From assembly GCA_017435565.1 (NCBI GenBank), contig JAFSEU010000011.1:1-55381 (forward strand): a DNA stretch of 55,381 nt. Direction: 5' to 3'. The translations under genes and the position numbers were made by a program. Of the stretch, positions 6,934-15,753 are shown in pieces. A model generated the notes under the pieces. It saw only the letters and a program-made list of their open reading frames with translations, made no database searches and was not told the origin of the DNA. The DNA comes from Oscillospiraceae bacterium. Its GTDB lineage: Bacteria; Bacillota; Clostridia; Oscillospirales; Ruminococcaceae. Every line of letters begins with the position of its first letter. Position 1 is the first letter of the stretch.

Positions 6934-8394
6934 ATGTACAGAAAATTGAATGAAGAATGTGGCGTATTTGGTGTGTTTTCTCCGAAAACCGAAAACCTTG
7001 CCGAGCCTGTTTACCGTGCGCTTTTTGCATTGCAGCACAGAGGACAGGCGAGCTGTGGTATTGTTGTCAACGACAGGGGAGTTTTCAGCCAGTATAAAGA
7101 CGTAGGTCTTGTTCCCGATGTTTTTAACAGGCAGATTCTTGATTCTCTCGGTGATGGAAATATTGCACTCGGCCATGTAAAATACGCTTCCAAGAGTAAT
7201 CTTGAAAGAAGCGAGGCACAGCCGCTTGTTGTCAAGCACGTCAAGGGCCCGATGGCAATATCCCTCAACGGTGTGCTGGTAAACGGTGCAGAGCTTAGAG
7301 AGGGTTATGAGCTTAACGGCGCAATTTTTCATACCGCCTGCAATACCGAGATTATCTCATACGCAATTACAAATCATCGGCTTTCGCAGCCCTCGATTGA
7401 AAGAGCGATTGAACAGGCTATGTATGATCTCAAAGGTTCGTATTCAATGCTGGTTATGTCGGCAACTAAGCTTATTGCTGTGCGTGATCCATTAGGCTTT
7501 CACCCTCTTTGCATGGGCAGAACCGAAGACGGTACTGTGTGCTTTGCTTCCGAAAGCTGTGCGCTTGTCGGCGTCGGCGCAAAGTTTGAGAGAGATATTC
7601 TCCCCGGTGAAATCGTTGTTGTCAGCGCTGACGGTGTCGAGTCGATAAAGACTCACTGCGGTCAGAAAACCGGAATGTGCGTTTTTGAATATGTATATTT
7701 TGCAAGACCTGATTCTGTGATTGAAGGCTGCAGCGTTCATAAGGCAAGATGCAGAGCAGGTGAGTTTTTGTGGAAGGAACACCCCTGCGAGGCCGATGTT
7801 GTTATTGGCGTTCCCGACAGCGGTCTTGACGCAGCTCTGGGTCTTTCGCTTGCATCGGGCATACCCTACGGAATCGGATTTATCAAGAATAAATATATCG
7901 GCAGAACCTTTATTCAGCCTACGCAGGCACAGCGAAGCGATGCCGTAAGAATCAAGCTGAATGTAATCAGCGAAACAGTAAAGGATAAGCGAGTGGTCCT
8001 TGTTGATGACAGTATTGTAAGAGGCACTACCTGTGCAAGGATTGTAAGACAGCTTAAGGAAGCAGGCGCAAAGGAAGTTCATATGCGACTTTCCAGCCCG
8101 CCGTTTATGAACCCATGTTATTTCGGAACGGATATTGACAGCAGGGACAAGCTTATTGCCTGCAAGATGTCGCTCGAAGAAATTGCTGAGTATCTTAATG
8201 TTGACAGCCTCGGATATCTGAGTGTCGAAAGCGTAAAGAAGCTTGCACCCGAGGCAAATCTTGATTTCTGCGTTGGATGCTTTACAGGTGAATATCCCAT
8301 TGAGGTCCCCGAAGAAATCAAGAAGGATAAATTCTGCCGCAAAATCGGAGAAACCGATGCTCAGACACTTAACAAGGAACTTGAAATATCATAA
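6934..8394 (+). CDS. purF: Amidophosphoribosyltransferase
   Basis: This 486-residue enzyme makes phosphoribosylamine from PRPP and glutamine, the first committed purine step. The N-terminal Ntn glutaminase domain begins MYRKLNEECGVFGV, implying a short propeptide removed before Cys9. LQHRGQASCGI and GHVKYAS follow. The phosphoribosyltransferase domain carries VVLVDDSIVRGTT, the PRPP loop. The C-terminal FCVGCFTGEYP resembles the CxxC of the Bacillus-type 4Fe-4S cluster, suggesting an oxygen-sensitive form. Feedback inhibition by purine nucleotides is known for the family. GGAATGAGGG precedes the ATG. Confidence 0.97.
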   Translation: MYRKLNEECGVFGVFSPKTENLAEPVYRALFALQHRGQASCGIVVNDRGVFSQYKDVGLVPDVFNRQILDSLGDGNIALGHVKYASKSNLERSEAQPLVVKHVKGPMAISLNGVLVNGAELREGYELNGAIFHTACNTEIISYAITNHRLSQPSIERAIEQAMYDLKGSYSMLVMSATKLIAVRDPLGFHPLCMGRTEDGTVCFASESCALVGVGAKFERDILPGEIVVVSADGVESIKTHCGQKTGMCVFEYVYFARPDSVIEGCSVHKARCRAGEFLWKEHPCEADVVIGVPDSGLDAALGLSLASGIPYGIGFIKNKYIGRTFIQPTQAQRSDAVRIKLNVISETVKDKRVVLVDDSIVRGTTCARIVRQLKEAGAKEVHMRLSSPPFMNPCYFGTDIDSRDKLIACKMSLEEIAEYLNVDSLGYLSVESVKKLAPEANLDFCVGCFTGEYPIEVPEEIKKDKFCRKIGETDAQTLNKELEIS

Positions 8395-8442
8395 ATATAA
8401 AAGGAGGATGCGGCGGCGCTTTGGCTGTCGCAAGATGAATAA

Positions 8443-9477
8443 ATGAACAGTTTTTCTGAAAGCTATAAAAACGCAGGCGTAGATGTGACTGCAGGTTATA
8501 AGGCTGTTGAGCTTATGAAGACACACATCGCAAGAACAAACACTGAAGGCGCGATTTCAGGCGTGGGCGGCTTCGGCGGACTTTTTCTTCCTGACATTTC
8601 AGGAATGAGCGAGCCTGTTCTTGTTTCCGGCACAGATGGCGTGGGAACAAAGCTTAAAATAGCATTTTTAATGGATAAGCATGATACAGTCGGCATTGAC
8701 TGCGTTGCAATGTGTGTGAATGATGTAATATGCAGTGGTGCAAAGCCCCTGTTTTTCCTCGATTATATTGCCTGCGGAAAGAATTTTCCCGAAAAAATCG
8801 CACAAATCGTCAAGGGCGTTGCTGAAGGATGTGTTCAGTCAGGTGCTGCGCTGATTGGCGGTGAAACTGCTGAAATGCCCGGATTCTATCCCGAGGACGA
8901 ATATGACCTTGCAGGTTTTTCTGTTGGTATAGTTGACAGAGAAAAAATTCTGCAGCCCGAAAAGCAGTGCGCGGGCGATGTTCTTATTGCACTTAAATCA
9001 AGCGGCGTACATTCAAACGGCTTCTCCCTTGTAAGAAAGGTTTTTGACGTGACTGAAGAAAACCTCAAGGTATATTATGACGAACTCGGAAAGACCCTCG
9101 GTGAGGCACTTTTAGAGCCCACAAAGATTTATGTCAAGACTATCAATGCTCTTATGGAGCAGGATGTTCTCAAGTCCGTCACTCACATTACGGGCGGCGG
9201 CTTCTATGAAAATATTCCGAGAAGCCTTCCCGACAATATATGCGCAAAAATCAATAAGGACGCAGTTGAGGTTCTTCCTATATTCAAGCTCATTCAAAAG
9301 GTTGGCAATATCCCTGAAAGAGATATGTTCAATACATTCAATATGGGTGTCGGCATGATGATTTGCGTTGCTAAGGAAAATGTTGAAAAGGCACTTGAAA
9401 TTATTAAATCCACCGGCGAAGAAGGCTACGTTCTCGGTGAGCTTGCAGACGGTGAAAAAGGCGTTGTATTTGTCTGA
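8443..9477 (+). CDS. purM: Phosphoribosylformylglycinamidine cyclo-ligase
   Basis: This 344-residue AIR synthetase performs the ATP-dependent closure of FGAM to AIR. Family segments are complete: VGGFGGLF, the nucleotide-site [57 protein letters not shown] and [12 protein letters not shown], with FNMGVGM toward the C terminus. It follows purF by 48 bases in the same operon. It is normal in length with no damage. Confidence 0.97.
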   Translation: MNSFSESYKNAGVDVTAGYKAVELMKTHIARTNTEGAISGVGGFGGLFLPDISGMSEPVLVSGTDGVGTKLKIAFLMDKHDTVGIDCVAMCVNDVICSGAKPLFFLDYIACGKNFPEKIAQIVKGVAEGCVQSGAALIGGETAEMPGFYPEDEYDLAGFSVGIVDREKILQPEKQCAGDVLIALKSSGVHSNGFSLVRKVFDVTEENLKVYYDELGKTLGEALLEPTKIYVKTINALMEQDVLKSVTHITGGGFYENIPRSLPDNICAKINKDAVEVLPIFKLIQKVGNIPERDMFNTFNMGVGMMICVAKENVEKALEIIKSTGEEGYVLGELADGEKGVVFV

Positions 9478-9498
9478 TTATTTGAAAGGATTTGCTTT

Positions 9499-9954
9499 AT
9501 GTTTATAAAAAAAGTTTTGATTTCTCTTTTTGCTTTGTCGGTGCTTTCTTTGTCTTTTGTTTCGTGCACGGATGATGATGACAAGAGCAGCGACAGCTTT
9601 ACAATTGAAGCGCAGAGCTCAGGCTCTGATTCCGACCCGCTTAATAATTCCGAGCCCCAGTATGAGAGCTCATCTATGATAGTTATGCACACCACCGTGT
9701 ATGAAGATATGGAATCTGCATATCTCAGCCAGGTAAACGGCGAGGTTGAACAGTGGGAAAAGTATCGTGAGACCACATATATTCTGCTGACCGATACTCA
9801 CGGCGCAACCGATACCGACGGCGACGGTCTTCCCGATGCCTACGAGATTGAAATTTATAAAACCGACCCTGAAAAGGCTGATACGGACGGCGACGGATAT
9901 GACGACTGCGTTGAAAAGTGGATGAACACAGACGCGCTGACTTATAATAATTGA
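9499..9954 (+). CDS. Small lipoprotein with two calcium-binding (TSP3-like) repeats, in the purine operon
   Basis: This 151-residue exported protein has a signal peptide ending in a lipobox-like FVSC (Cys23). A disordered acidic/Ser region and an uncharacterised middle follow. At the C terminus are two aspartate-rich repeats, DTDGDGLPDAYE and DTDGDGYDDCVE, matching the D-x-D-x-D-G-x-x-D-x-x-E calcium loops of thrombospondin type 3 or dockerin-like proteins. It should be tethered to the outer face of the membrane and bind Ca2+. It lies 21 bases after purM on the same strand without a terminator. Its role is unknown and its position inside a nucleotide operon is unexpected. Confidence 0.8.
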   Translation: MFIKKVLISLFALSVLSLSFVSCTDDDDKSSDSFTIEAQSSGSDSDPLNNSEPQYESSSMIVMHTTVYEDMESAYLSQVNGEVEQWEKYRETTYILLTDTHGATDTDGDGLPDAYEIEIYKTDPEKADTDGDGYDDCVEKWMNTDALTYNN

Positions 9955-9956
9955 TT

Positions 9957-10355
9957 ATGAAAAAGAAATTATTGTTTGCTGTTGCTCTTGTGATGAGCGT
10001 TACGTTCAGCGTTTGTTCGTGTGAGGAGGATGACAAATCATCTTCTTCAATTTCCGCATATGTCGATGAGGCTATGAAAAATTCGTCGCAGTTTTCCGAA
10101 AGCCGCACTATGGAAGAAGAGCTTTATATGCGCTATACTCAATCCGATATTGACGCTTGTAAAAAAGCTATGCTTGAGGATTTTTTTGCTGAAAAATGTG
10201 ACGATCTGACCGATACTGACGGCGACGGTCTTATTGACGTTGTCGAGCCCGATGCACAGACCGATATAAATAATCCCGATACTGACGGCGACGGTGTGGA
10301 TGATTTCTGCGAGATTTATCTTCTCGGTTCAAATCCCATTGTTGCGGATGAGTGA
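9957..10355 (+). CDS. Paralogous calcium-repeat lipoprotein, tandem copy
   Basis: This 132-residue lipoprotein looks like a paralogue of its upstream neighbour: signal peptide with lipobox ending VCSC, then an acidic/Ser stretch EEDDKSSSS, a helical middle, and two repeats DTDGDGLIDVVE and DTDGDGVDDFCE. ATG 9957 starts two bases after the preceding stop, so the two are probably translationally coupled; an in-frame TTG at 9951 is less likely. The conserved architecture points to tandem duplication followed by divergence outside the repeats. The function is unknown; it is likely an extracellular, membrane-attached Ca2+-binding protein. Confidence 0.8.
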   Translation: MKKKLLFAVALVMSVTFSVCSCEEDDKSSSSISAYVDEAMKNSSQFSESRTMEEELYMRYTQSDIDACKKAMLEDFFAEKCDDLTDTDGDGLIDVVEPDAQTDINNPDTDGDGVDDFCEIYLLGSNPIVADE

Positions 10356-10385
10356 TTTATAATTTTGAAATGATGGTGTTAAGCT

Positions 10386-11012
10386 ATGGTTAATATAGTT
10401 GTTCTTGTTTCCGGCGGGGGAACAAATCTTCAGGCGCTTATCGATGCTCAGAAAAACGGTTTGATTGAAAACGGTGCAATTACCTGTGTTATTTCTTCAA
10501 AGCCCGATGCATATGCGCTTGAACGCGCAAAGAATAATGGCATCAAAACCCGTGTTATAAGCAGGAAGGATTATGCAGATACCGCGTCATACAGCATTGC
10601 TGTGCGCGACGCTTTGATTGAAGAAAACGCCGGGCTTGTTGTATATGCGGGCTTTATGACTATTCTTGATGAAAGCGTAACAAACGCTTTTCCCAATAAA
10701 ATGATGAATGTTCACCCTGCACTTATTCCGTCGTTCTGCGGCAAGGGCTTCTACGGGCTTAAGGTTCACGAAGAGGTTCTGAAAAGAGGTGTAAAGCTCA
10801 CCGGTGCTACCGTGCACTTTGTCAATGAGGTCTGCGACGGCGGCCCGATTATATTGCAGAAAGCTGTTGAAGTTAAAAACGGGGACACACCCGAAATTCT
10901 TCAAAAAAGGGTAATGGAACAGGCTGAATGGATTATTCTTCCAACTGCTGTTTCTCTGTTTTGCAAGGGAAAAATCGTTATTGAAGATAATATCGCTAAA
11001 ATTTTGGAATAA
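10386..11012 (+). CDS. purN: Phosphoribosylglycinamide formyltransferase
   Basis: This 208-residue PurN transfers a formyl group from 10-formyl-THF to GAR. The N terminus VVLVSGGGTNLQALID is the phosphate-binding loop. YAGFMTILDESV and MNVHPALIPSF hold the catalytic Asn and His, and VCDGGPIILQKAV the catalytic Asp. It starts 30 bases after the second lipoprotein, so the lipoproteins sit between purM and purN. A 102-bp hairpin-rich element starts four bases after its stop codon. Confidence 0.96.
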   Translation: MVNIVVLVSGGGTNLQALIDAQKNGLIENGAITCVISSKPDAYALERAKNNGIKTRVISRKDYADTASYSIAVRDALIEENAGLVVYAGFMTILDESVTNAFPNKMMNVHPALIPSFCGKGFYGLKVHEEVLKRGVKLTGATVHFVNEVCDGGPIILQKAVEVKNGDTPEILQKRVMEQAEWIILPTAVSLFCKGKIVIEDNIAKILE

Positions 11013-11015
11013 CCT

Positions 11016-11117
11016 AGTGCAAATGCCCCCACCTCTAAGGTAGTGGGTTCCGCTTCAGATTTCGGTAGGAGTATAATCTCCGACTGAAATCCTGAGGAGC
11101 TAACGCTCCTTTGCACT
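11016..11117. repeat. Hairpin-rich element with 8-bp terminal inverted repeats (MITE-like)
   Basis: AGTGCAAA (11016-11023) and TTTGCACT (11110-11117) are exact inverted repeats bounding 102 bases. Inside lie three hairpins: CCCCCACCTC/GGTAGTGGG, a 14-bp imperfect stem starting GATTTCGG around TATAAT, and a perfect GGAGC-TAAC-GCTCC. There is no open frame. The first hairpin, with a CTAA-type loop, resembles subterminal hairpins of IS200/IS605-type elements, so this may be a non-autonomous derivative; that is inference. It could also act as a transcription boundary after purN. Confidence 0.45.
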
Positions 11118-11202
11118 GCTTGCAATCTGTCGCAATCTCTGCTCTTTGCAAGCAAAGCAGAGCGTTGCGCCGATTTAAATTAATGTTAAGGAGTTTTGTG
11201 TT

Positions 11203-11559
11203 ATGTCAGATTGTCTTTTTTGTAAGATTGCAGCTAAAGAGATACCTTCAACAATGGTATATGAGGATGAGCTTGTCTACTGCTTCAAGGATATTGCGCC
11301 GATTGCTCCCGTGCATTACCTTGTGATTCCGAAGGAGCACATCGCTTGTGCGGGTGAAATCACAGCTGAAAATTCTTCTGTTGTTTCTCATATTTTTGAA
11401 GTGATTGCAAAAATCGCAAAGGATGAAGGAATCGATAACGGATTCCGTGTAATAACAAACTGCGGCGAAGATGCAGGACAGACTGTGCATCATCTGCATT
11501 TCCATCTGCTTGCAGGAGTAAAAATGGGCTGGGGCGTTGACGCTGTAAAGCCTGAATAA
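11203..11559 (+). CDS. HIT-family (HinT-like) nucleotide hydrolase
   Basis: This 118-residue histidine-triad protein begins CLFCKIAAKEIPS, whose paired Cys resemble the N-terminal zinc-type signature of bacterial HinT. It has APVHYLVIPKEHI in the middle and the triad TVHHLHFHLLAG near the C terminus, including the nucleophilic His. Homologues are homodimeric purine-nucleoside phosphoramidases or AMP-lysine hydrolases in the cytosol. AAGGAG lies upstream of the ATG. The next gene, a phosphoribosyltransferase, begins 18 bases on, so both may be part of a nucleotide-salvage group after purN. Confidence 0.92.
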   Translation: MSDCLFCKIAAKEIPSTMVYEDELVYCFKDIAPIAPVHYLVIPKEHIACAGEITAENSSVVSHIFEVIAKIAKDEGIDNGFRVITNCGEDAGQTVHHLHFHLLAGVKMGWGVDAVKPE

Positions 11560-11577
11560 CCCTTGAGGAGTAATAAA

Positions 11578-12114
11578 ATGTCACATTATAAAATGAATAT
11601 TGCAGGGCTTGAGCGCTCGTTAAAGCTTTGTCCTCTCAATGATAAAATCGACATTGCCGCATTTGTAATGTTTTCCGATGTCGAGCTTACCGTTGCTGCT
11701 GCTGCTGAGCTGATTAAGAAATGCCCGCCGTGCGATGTTATCCTCACGGCTGAATCAAAGGGGATTCCGCTGGCATATGAAATGGCACGTCAGCTCGGGA
11801 TAACTTATGTTGTCGCAAGGAAATCGGTAAAGCTCTATATGAGCGATGTTATTTCTGTTGATGTGAAATCAATCACCACGGACAAAGTGCAGACGCTGTA
11901 TCTTGACGGTGAAAAAGTAAATATGATGAAAGGGAAAAGAGTGCTGATAGTTGACGATGTCATAAGCACGGGCGAATCGCTGAACGCTCTTTGTGCACTG
12001 CTCTCCGAATGCGGTGCAAAGGAAGTCGGCTGTGCGGCTGTTCTGGCAGAGGGCGATGCAGCAAAGCGTGACGATATCATCTTTCTTGAGGAGCTGCCTC
12101 TTTTCTTTAAATAA
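11578..12114 (+). CDS. Adenine/xanthine-type phosphoribosyltransferase
   Basis: This 178-residue type I phosphoribosyltransferase has the PRPP loop VLIVDDVISTGESLNAL at ~120-136 and the upstream TAESKGIPLAYEMARQLG segment typical of the apt/xpt group. A flexible central region (~88-115) carries the substrate hood. It should convert a purine base plus PRPP to the nucleotide; whether adenine or another base is used cannot be told here. ATG 11578 is chosen because GAGGAG sits 7 bases before it. Confidence 0.82.
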   Translation: MSHYKMNIAGLERSLKLCPLNDKIDIAAFVMFSDVELTVAAAAELIKKCPPCDVILTAESKGIPLAYEMARQLGITYVVARKSVKLYMSDVISVDVKSITTDKVQTLYLDGEKVNMMKGKRVLIVDDVISTGESLNALCALLSECGAKEVGCAAVLAEGDAAKRDDIIFLEELPLFFK

Positions 12115-12130
12115 AAAGGGTACTTAAATT

Positions 12131-14095
12131 ATGAAGCGGAAAATGGTTTATATTGGTATATCTTACGCAATTGGACTGTTTTGCGCTTCTGTTTTTAGTA
12201 AGCCTGTTTTGGCGGCTATGTTTTGTGTAGGCGTTGCATTGTGCACCGCCTTTTTGAGAAAAAAGAAATTTACGGAGCTGATTTGCTGTATTATATGCTT
12301 CATTTTCGGCTTCGGATATTATGTGATTTATGATTATACGTATTTTTCGCCCCTTTATGGTTATGACGGCAAAGCCGCCAAAATCAGTGGAAAGGTTGTA
12401 GAATTATCCGAAAACGGCGACAATGTTACTCTGACTGTTAAGGGAACAATTGATGACCACGAAGCCAAAGTGCTCGTTTATGCCGATAATGTTAATGTTC
12501 AGACGGGTGACCTTATCGATGCTTATGGTGCACTGACATCGTTTGAATCTTCGTATATTTTTGACACCGAGGGCTACTATAATTCCAGAGGCATAATTCT
12601 TGCAATGTACAACCCCGAATATATGTATGTCTACGACGGCGGATTTTCGCTTGTGCGTGCTGTGAGTATGTATGCCGACAGCGTGAAGAATAGCTTTAAG
12701 CGCCTGCTTCCGAATGAAGAGGGTGATTTGCTCTGTGCAATGCTTTTCGGCGATAAAAGCGGACTTGACAAAAGCGGGAAGACGATGTTTTACCGAAGTG
12801 GAATCGGACATATTATGGCGACCTCGGGTCTGCATCTTGCGGTTATTGTTTCAATGCTGATGATATTGCCGTTTCTTCGCAAGAATCCTGTGCTGAAAGC
12901 AATTACAATGCTTGTGGCAGGTGGAATTTTCGTTGTATGTGCACGCTTTTCGCTTTCGGTGATAAGGGCGTATATAATGCTTGCGCTGTGTTATTGTGCC
13001 CCGCTGTTTTTCAGAAAGAGCGATACGCTTAATTCCTTGTGTATAAGCGTTTTGATTATGACCATACCTTCGCCGTATATCATTTCTTCTCCATCGTTTG
13101 TTTTGTCGGTCTGGGGCGTACTTTCTGCTTCGGTTTTTGCACCGTTTCTGTGTGAAGGAATAAAATCATATTTAGTCAAATCGCTTGCGTATTCTGCGTG
13201 CGTATCTGTCTGCATTATCCCCGCAGGCATTCTGTATTTCGATGAAATATCGATGATATCGCCGATAGCAAATATTTTGTTGATTCCGCTTAGCACCTTT
13301 GCGCTGTGCGCAGCTGCTGTCGCATTCGTTTTTGCCAAAGCGATGTTTATTGCAAAGCCATTGCTTGCGCTTGCAGGCTTTGCGTGCCATCTGGTAAATC
13401 TCGGTGTAAATTTTCTGGCTTCGTTGGGGTTTGCCTCGATACCTGCAGGCAATAAATATCTGAGGATATATATCTGGCTTGCTTTTTTCGGCATTGTATT
13501 AAGCTTTCTGATAAATTCCGCCGACAAGCAAAGGCTCGGTGTTGTTACATTGGCATTCGCCTGTTTGCTTCTGGTATCGGGAACCGAACGCTTTTTTGTT
13601 GAAAAATCACATTTTACAGCCGTTTATTCTGACGGCTCCGGAACTGTATGCATTGTCAAGAATAATAACGGTATCAGCGTAATTGACGGCGGTGCAGGCA
13701 AAAGTACGGATTTTGTTCTTAAATATCTTGCTTCGGTTGGAATTTATGAAATTGATACTGTGTATCTTGTTTGCGATGCCTATTCTTCACAATCGGAATG
13801 GGAATATTGTGCAGAGCATCTTAAAATCGGCGCTTTTTACAACTGTATAGACGGATATGAAGACGAAAATGTAAAGATATTAACCGATGGCAGATACGCA
13901 GCATATGCTTCAGGCTTTGCTATGTGTGTTACAGATGATGCAGCAAATCCATTGGATGATTGCGATTTCACGTTTCTTCTCGGTGATGACAGCAATGAGA
14001 GCTTTATCTGTGAAAGTTCGGTCAAAGGGTTTGTTATTAAAGAGAATTTTGGTAATATTAATATAGATTATCTTGAATATTCACAGGAGGAATAA
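12131..14095 (+). CDS. comEC: ComEC/Rec2-family DNA uptake channel with degenerate C-terminal domain
   Basis: This 654-residue polytopic membrane protein has three N-terminal helices, an extracytoplasmic OB-like domain (~65-165, KISGKVVELSE), then the competence domain with MLFGDKSGLD and the GIGHIMATSGLHLAVI signature and about eight further helices. The last ~160 residues align in order with the metallo-beta-lactamase-like domain (ISVIDGGAGKSTDFVLKYL, then IDTVYLV), but the usual HxHxDH metal motif after that strand is replaced by CDAYSSQSE. DNA transport could persist without nuclease activity. The last base overlaps holA (TAATG), as in many Firmicutes. Confidence 0.88.
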   Translation: MKRKMVYIGISYAIGLFCASVFSKPVLAAMFCVGVALCTAFLRKKKFTELICCIICFIFGFGYYVIYDYTYFSPLYGYDGKAAKISGKVVELSENGDNVTLTVKGTIDDHEAKVLVYADNVNVQTGDLIDAYGALTSFESSYIFDTEGYYNSRGIILAMYNPEYMYVYDGGFSLVRAVSMYADSVKNSFKRLLPNEEGDLLCAMLFGDKSGLDKSGKTMFYRSGIGHIMATSGLHLAVIVSMLMILPFLRKNPVLKAITMLVAGGIFVVCARFSLSVIRAYIMLALCYCAPLFFRKSDTLNSLCISVLIMTIPSPYIISSPSFVLSVWGVLSASVFAPFLCEGIKSYLVKSLAYSACVSVCIIPAGILYFDEISMISPIANILLIPLSTFALCAAAVAFVFAKAMFIAKPLLALAGFACHLVNLGVNFLASLGFASIPAGNKYLRIYIWLAFFGIVLSFLINSADKQRLGVVTLAFACLLLVSGTERFFVEKSHFTAVYSDGSGTVCIVKNNNGISVIDGGAGKSTDFVLKYLASVGIYEIDTVYLVCDAYSSQSEWEYCAEHLKIGAFYNCIDGYEDENVKILTDGRYAAYASGFAMCVTDDAANPLDDCDFTFLLGDDSNESFICESSVKGFVIKENFGNINIDYLEYSQEE

Positions 14096-15144
14096 TGCCA
14101 AAGCTAAAAGCAGAGGCGCTGAAAAAAGCGCTTAATTCAAATGATTTTAAAAACATATACTATATATACGGCACTGATATCGTCAGCGTGAGTGCGGCTA
14201 CGCATATGCTCATAAAAACTTTTGTGCGAAGCGGTGACGAGGACTATAATCTGTGCAGGTTCGACGCTTCGGAGATGAATTTTTCCGAGCTTTACGAAGC
14301 GCTTGAGCGTGCACCGTTTTTTGCTGATTATAACTGTGTGCTGATTAAGGATTTCAACGCTGATGCACTCGGAGCCGGGGTTTTTCCGGAGTTTATCAAA
14401 AAGCTTGAAGCGCTCGGCTCTTCAACTGTGGTGATAATATCAATTACAGGGTTTGATGTGCTCAATGGTAAAAAGGCTCCTGTGAAGAATAACAAGAAGC
14501 TGATGGATTTTTGCGAAAAATCAGGCGTTTTATGCGAGTGCGCACAAAAAACTTCATCCGAGCTTGCGGATTATGCCGTTAAAAAATGCGCAAAAAACGG
14601 ATGTAATCTTGCAAAGAAGGATGCATTGTACCTTGCCGAGCTTTGCCTTTGCGACAGCGCAATGCTTGAAAATGAAATTGAAAAGCTCATTTCGTTTTGT
14701 GAAAACGGTGATATCACACATAATGACATTGATTCGCTTACCGCAAGAACGCTTTCGGCTGATGTTTTCAGCGTTGCAAGGGCAATCGGTACCTTTGATG
14801 TGAAAAAGACTTTTTCGCTCCTTTCCGATGTTTTTGAAAGAAATACCGATGAAATTGCAGTCTGTGCAACGCTGATTTCTGCATTTGTTGATTTGTATCG
14901 TGCAAAGTGTGCGGCTTCGGTTTTAAAATCGGCTGAGGAAACAGCGGCTGATTTCAGTATGAACAATCGTGTTTTTGCAGTCCGCAACAATATGCGTGAC
15001 GTCAGACCTGTTTCAAAAGCGCATCTTTCACGCTGCCTGGAAATTCTTAATGCGACGGATTTGGAGCTTAAATCGACAAATGCCAATAAGCGTATTCTTG
15101 TTGAAAAAGCAGTTACGCAGATGCTTATGGTGAAAAATGGCTGA
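14095..15144 (+). CDS. holA: DNA polymerase III delta subunit
   Basis: This 349-residue clamp-loader wrench subunit opens the beta sliding clamp. It begins with YYIYGTDIVSV in place of the usual YLL.GEE. The AAA+ like domains I and II follow, with APFFADYNCVLIKDF and VVIISITGFDV strands, then a C-terminal helical domain with AVCATLISAFVDLYRAK and LKSTNANKRILVEKAV. The GEE-like signature is less canonical than usual, but length, order and linkage (comEC-holA) support the call. It overlaps comEC by one base. Confidence 0.92.
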   Translation: MPKLKAEALKKALNSNDFKNIYYIYGTDIVSVSAATHMLIKTFVRSGDEDYNLCRFDASEMNFSELYEALERAPFFADYNCVLIKDFNADALGAGVFPEFIKKLEALGSSTVVIISITGFDVLNGKKAPVKNNKKLMDFCEKSGVLCECAQKTSSELADYAVKKCAKNGCNLAKKDALYLAELCLCDSAMLENEIEKLISFCENGDITHNDIDSLTARTLSADVFSVARAIGTFDVKKTFSLLSDVFERNTDEIAVCATLISAFVDLYRAKCAASVLKSAEETAADFSMNNRVFAVRNNMRDVRPVSKAHLSRCLEILNATDLELKSTNANKRILVEKAVTQMLMVKNG

Positions 15145-15739
15145 AAATAACAGAATTACAGTTTCCGAAGCTATTGTGGTTGAAGGAAAGTATGACAAAA
15201 TCAAGCTTTCGTCGATTTTCAACGCAGTAATTATTGTACTTGACGGCTTCGGGATATATAAGGACAAAGAAAAGCTCTCGCTGCTCAGATATTATGCGGA
15301 TACCGTCGGTCTTGTGGTTCTTACCGACTCCGATTCGGCAGGCTTTCGTATCAGAGGCTACCTCAAGGGCGCTGTAAAGGGGAATGTAAAGCACGTTTAT
15401 ATCCCCGATGTTTTCGGCAAGGAAAAGCGCAAGGAAAAGCCTTCTGCCGAAGGAAAACTGGGCGTTGAAGGAATGCAGCGCAATGTTATCCTCAAAGCGT
15501 TTGAAAATGCGGGAATCTGCCTCGATGCCAAACGTAAATCAGGAGGTATTACAAAGCTTACTCTCTTCGAGCTCGGGCTTTCGGGCACTCAAAACAGTGC
15601 CTTGATGCGTAAATGCCTGCTTGACAGCCTTGGGCTGCCTTCTCTTCTTACAACAAATTCAATGCTTGACGTGCTCAACACTATGATGACCGAAAAAGAG
15701 CTTGCCGATAAGGTTGCGGCACTTTCCGTAAATTTTTAA
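15137..15739 (+). CDS. rnmV: Ribonuclease M5 (5S rRNA maturase)
   Basis: This 200-residue Toprim nuclease matures 5S rRNA precursors in low-GC Gram-positives. The Toprim signature is clear: EAIVVEGKYDKIKLS with the catalytic Glu, and VVLTDSDSAGFRIRGYL with the DxD metal site. EKPSAEGKLGVEGM is the M5-specific region, and a C-terminal helical domain follows. It overlaps the end of holA by 8 bases, implying coupled translation. Confidence 0.92.
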   Translation: MAENNRITVSEAIVVEGKYDKIKLSSIFNAVIIVLDGFGIYKDKEKLSLLRYYADTVGLVVLTDSDSAGFRIRGYLKGAVKGNVKHVYIPDVFGKEKRKEKPSAEGKLGVEGMQRNVILKAFENAGICLDAKRKSGGITKLTLFELGLSGTQNSALMRKCLLDSLGLPSLLTTNSMLDVLNTMMTEKELADKVAALSVNF

Positions 15740-15753
15740 GGAGGAAGTTTAAT

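Noticed and set aside
7492..8082. Minus-strand frame (196 codons) inside purF
   Set aside because: Shadow of a complete purF with intact motifs.
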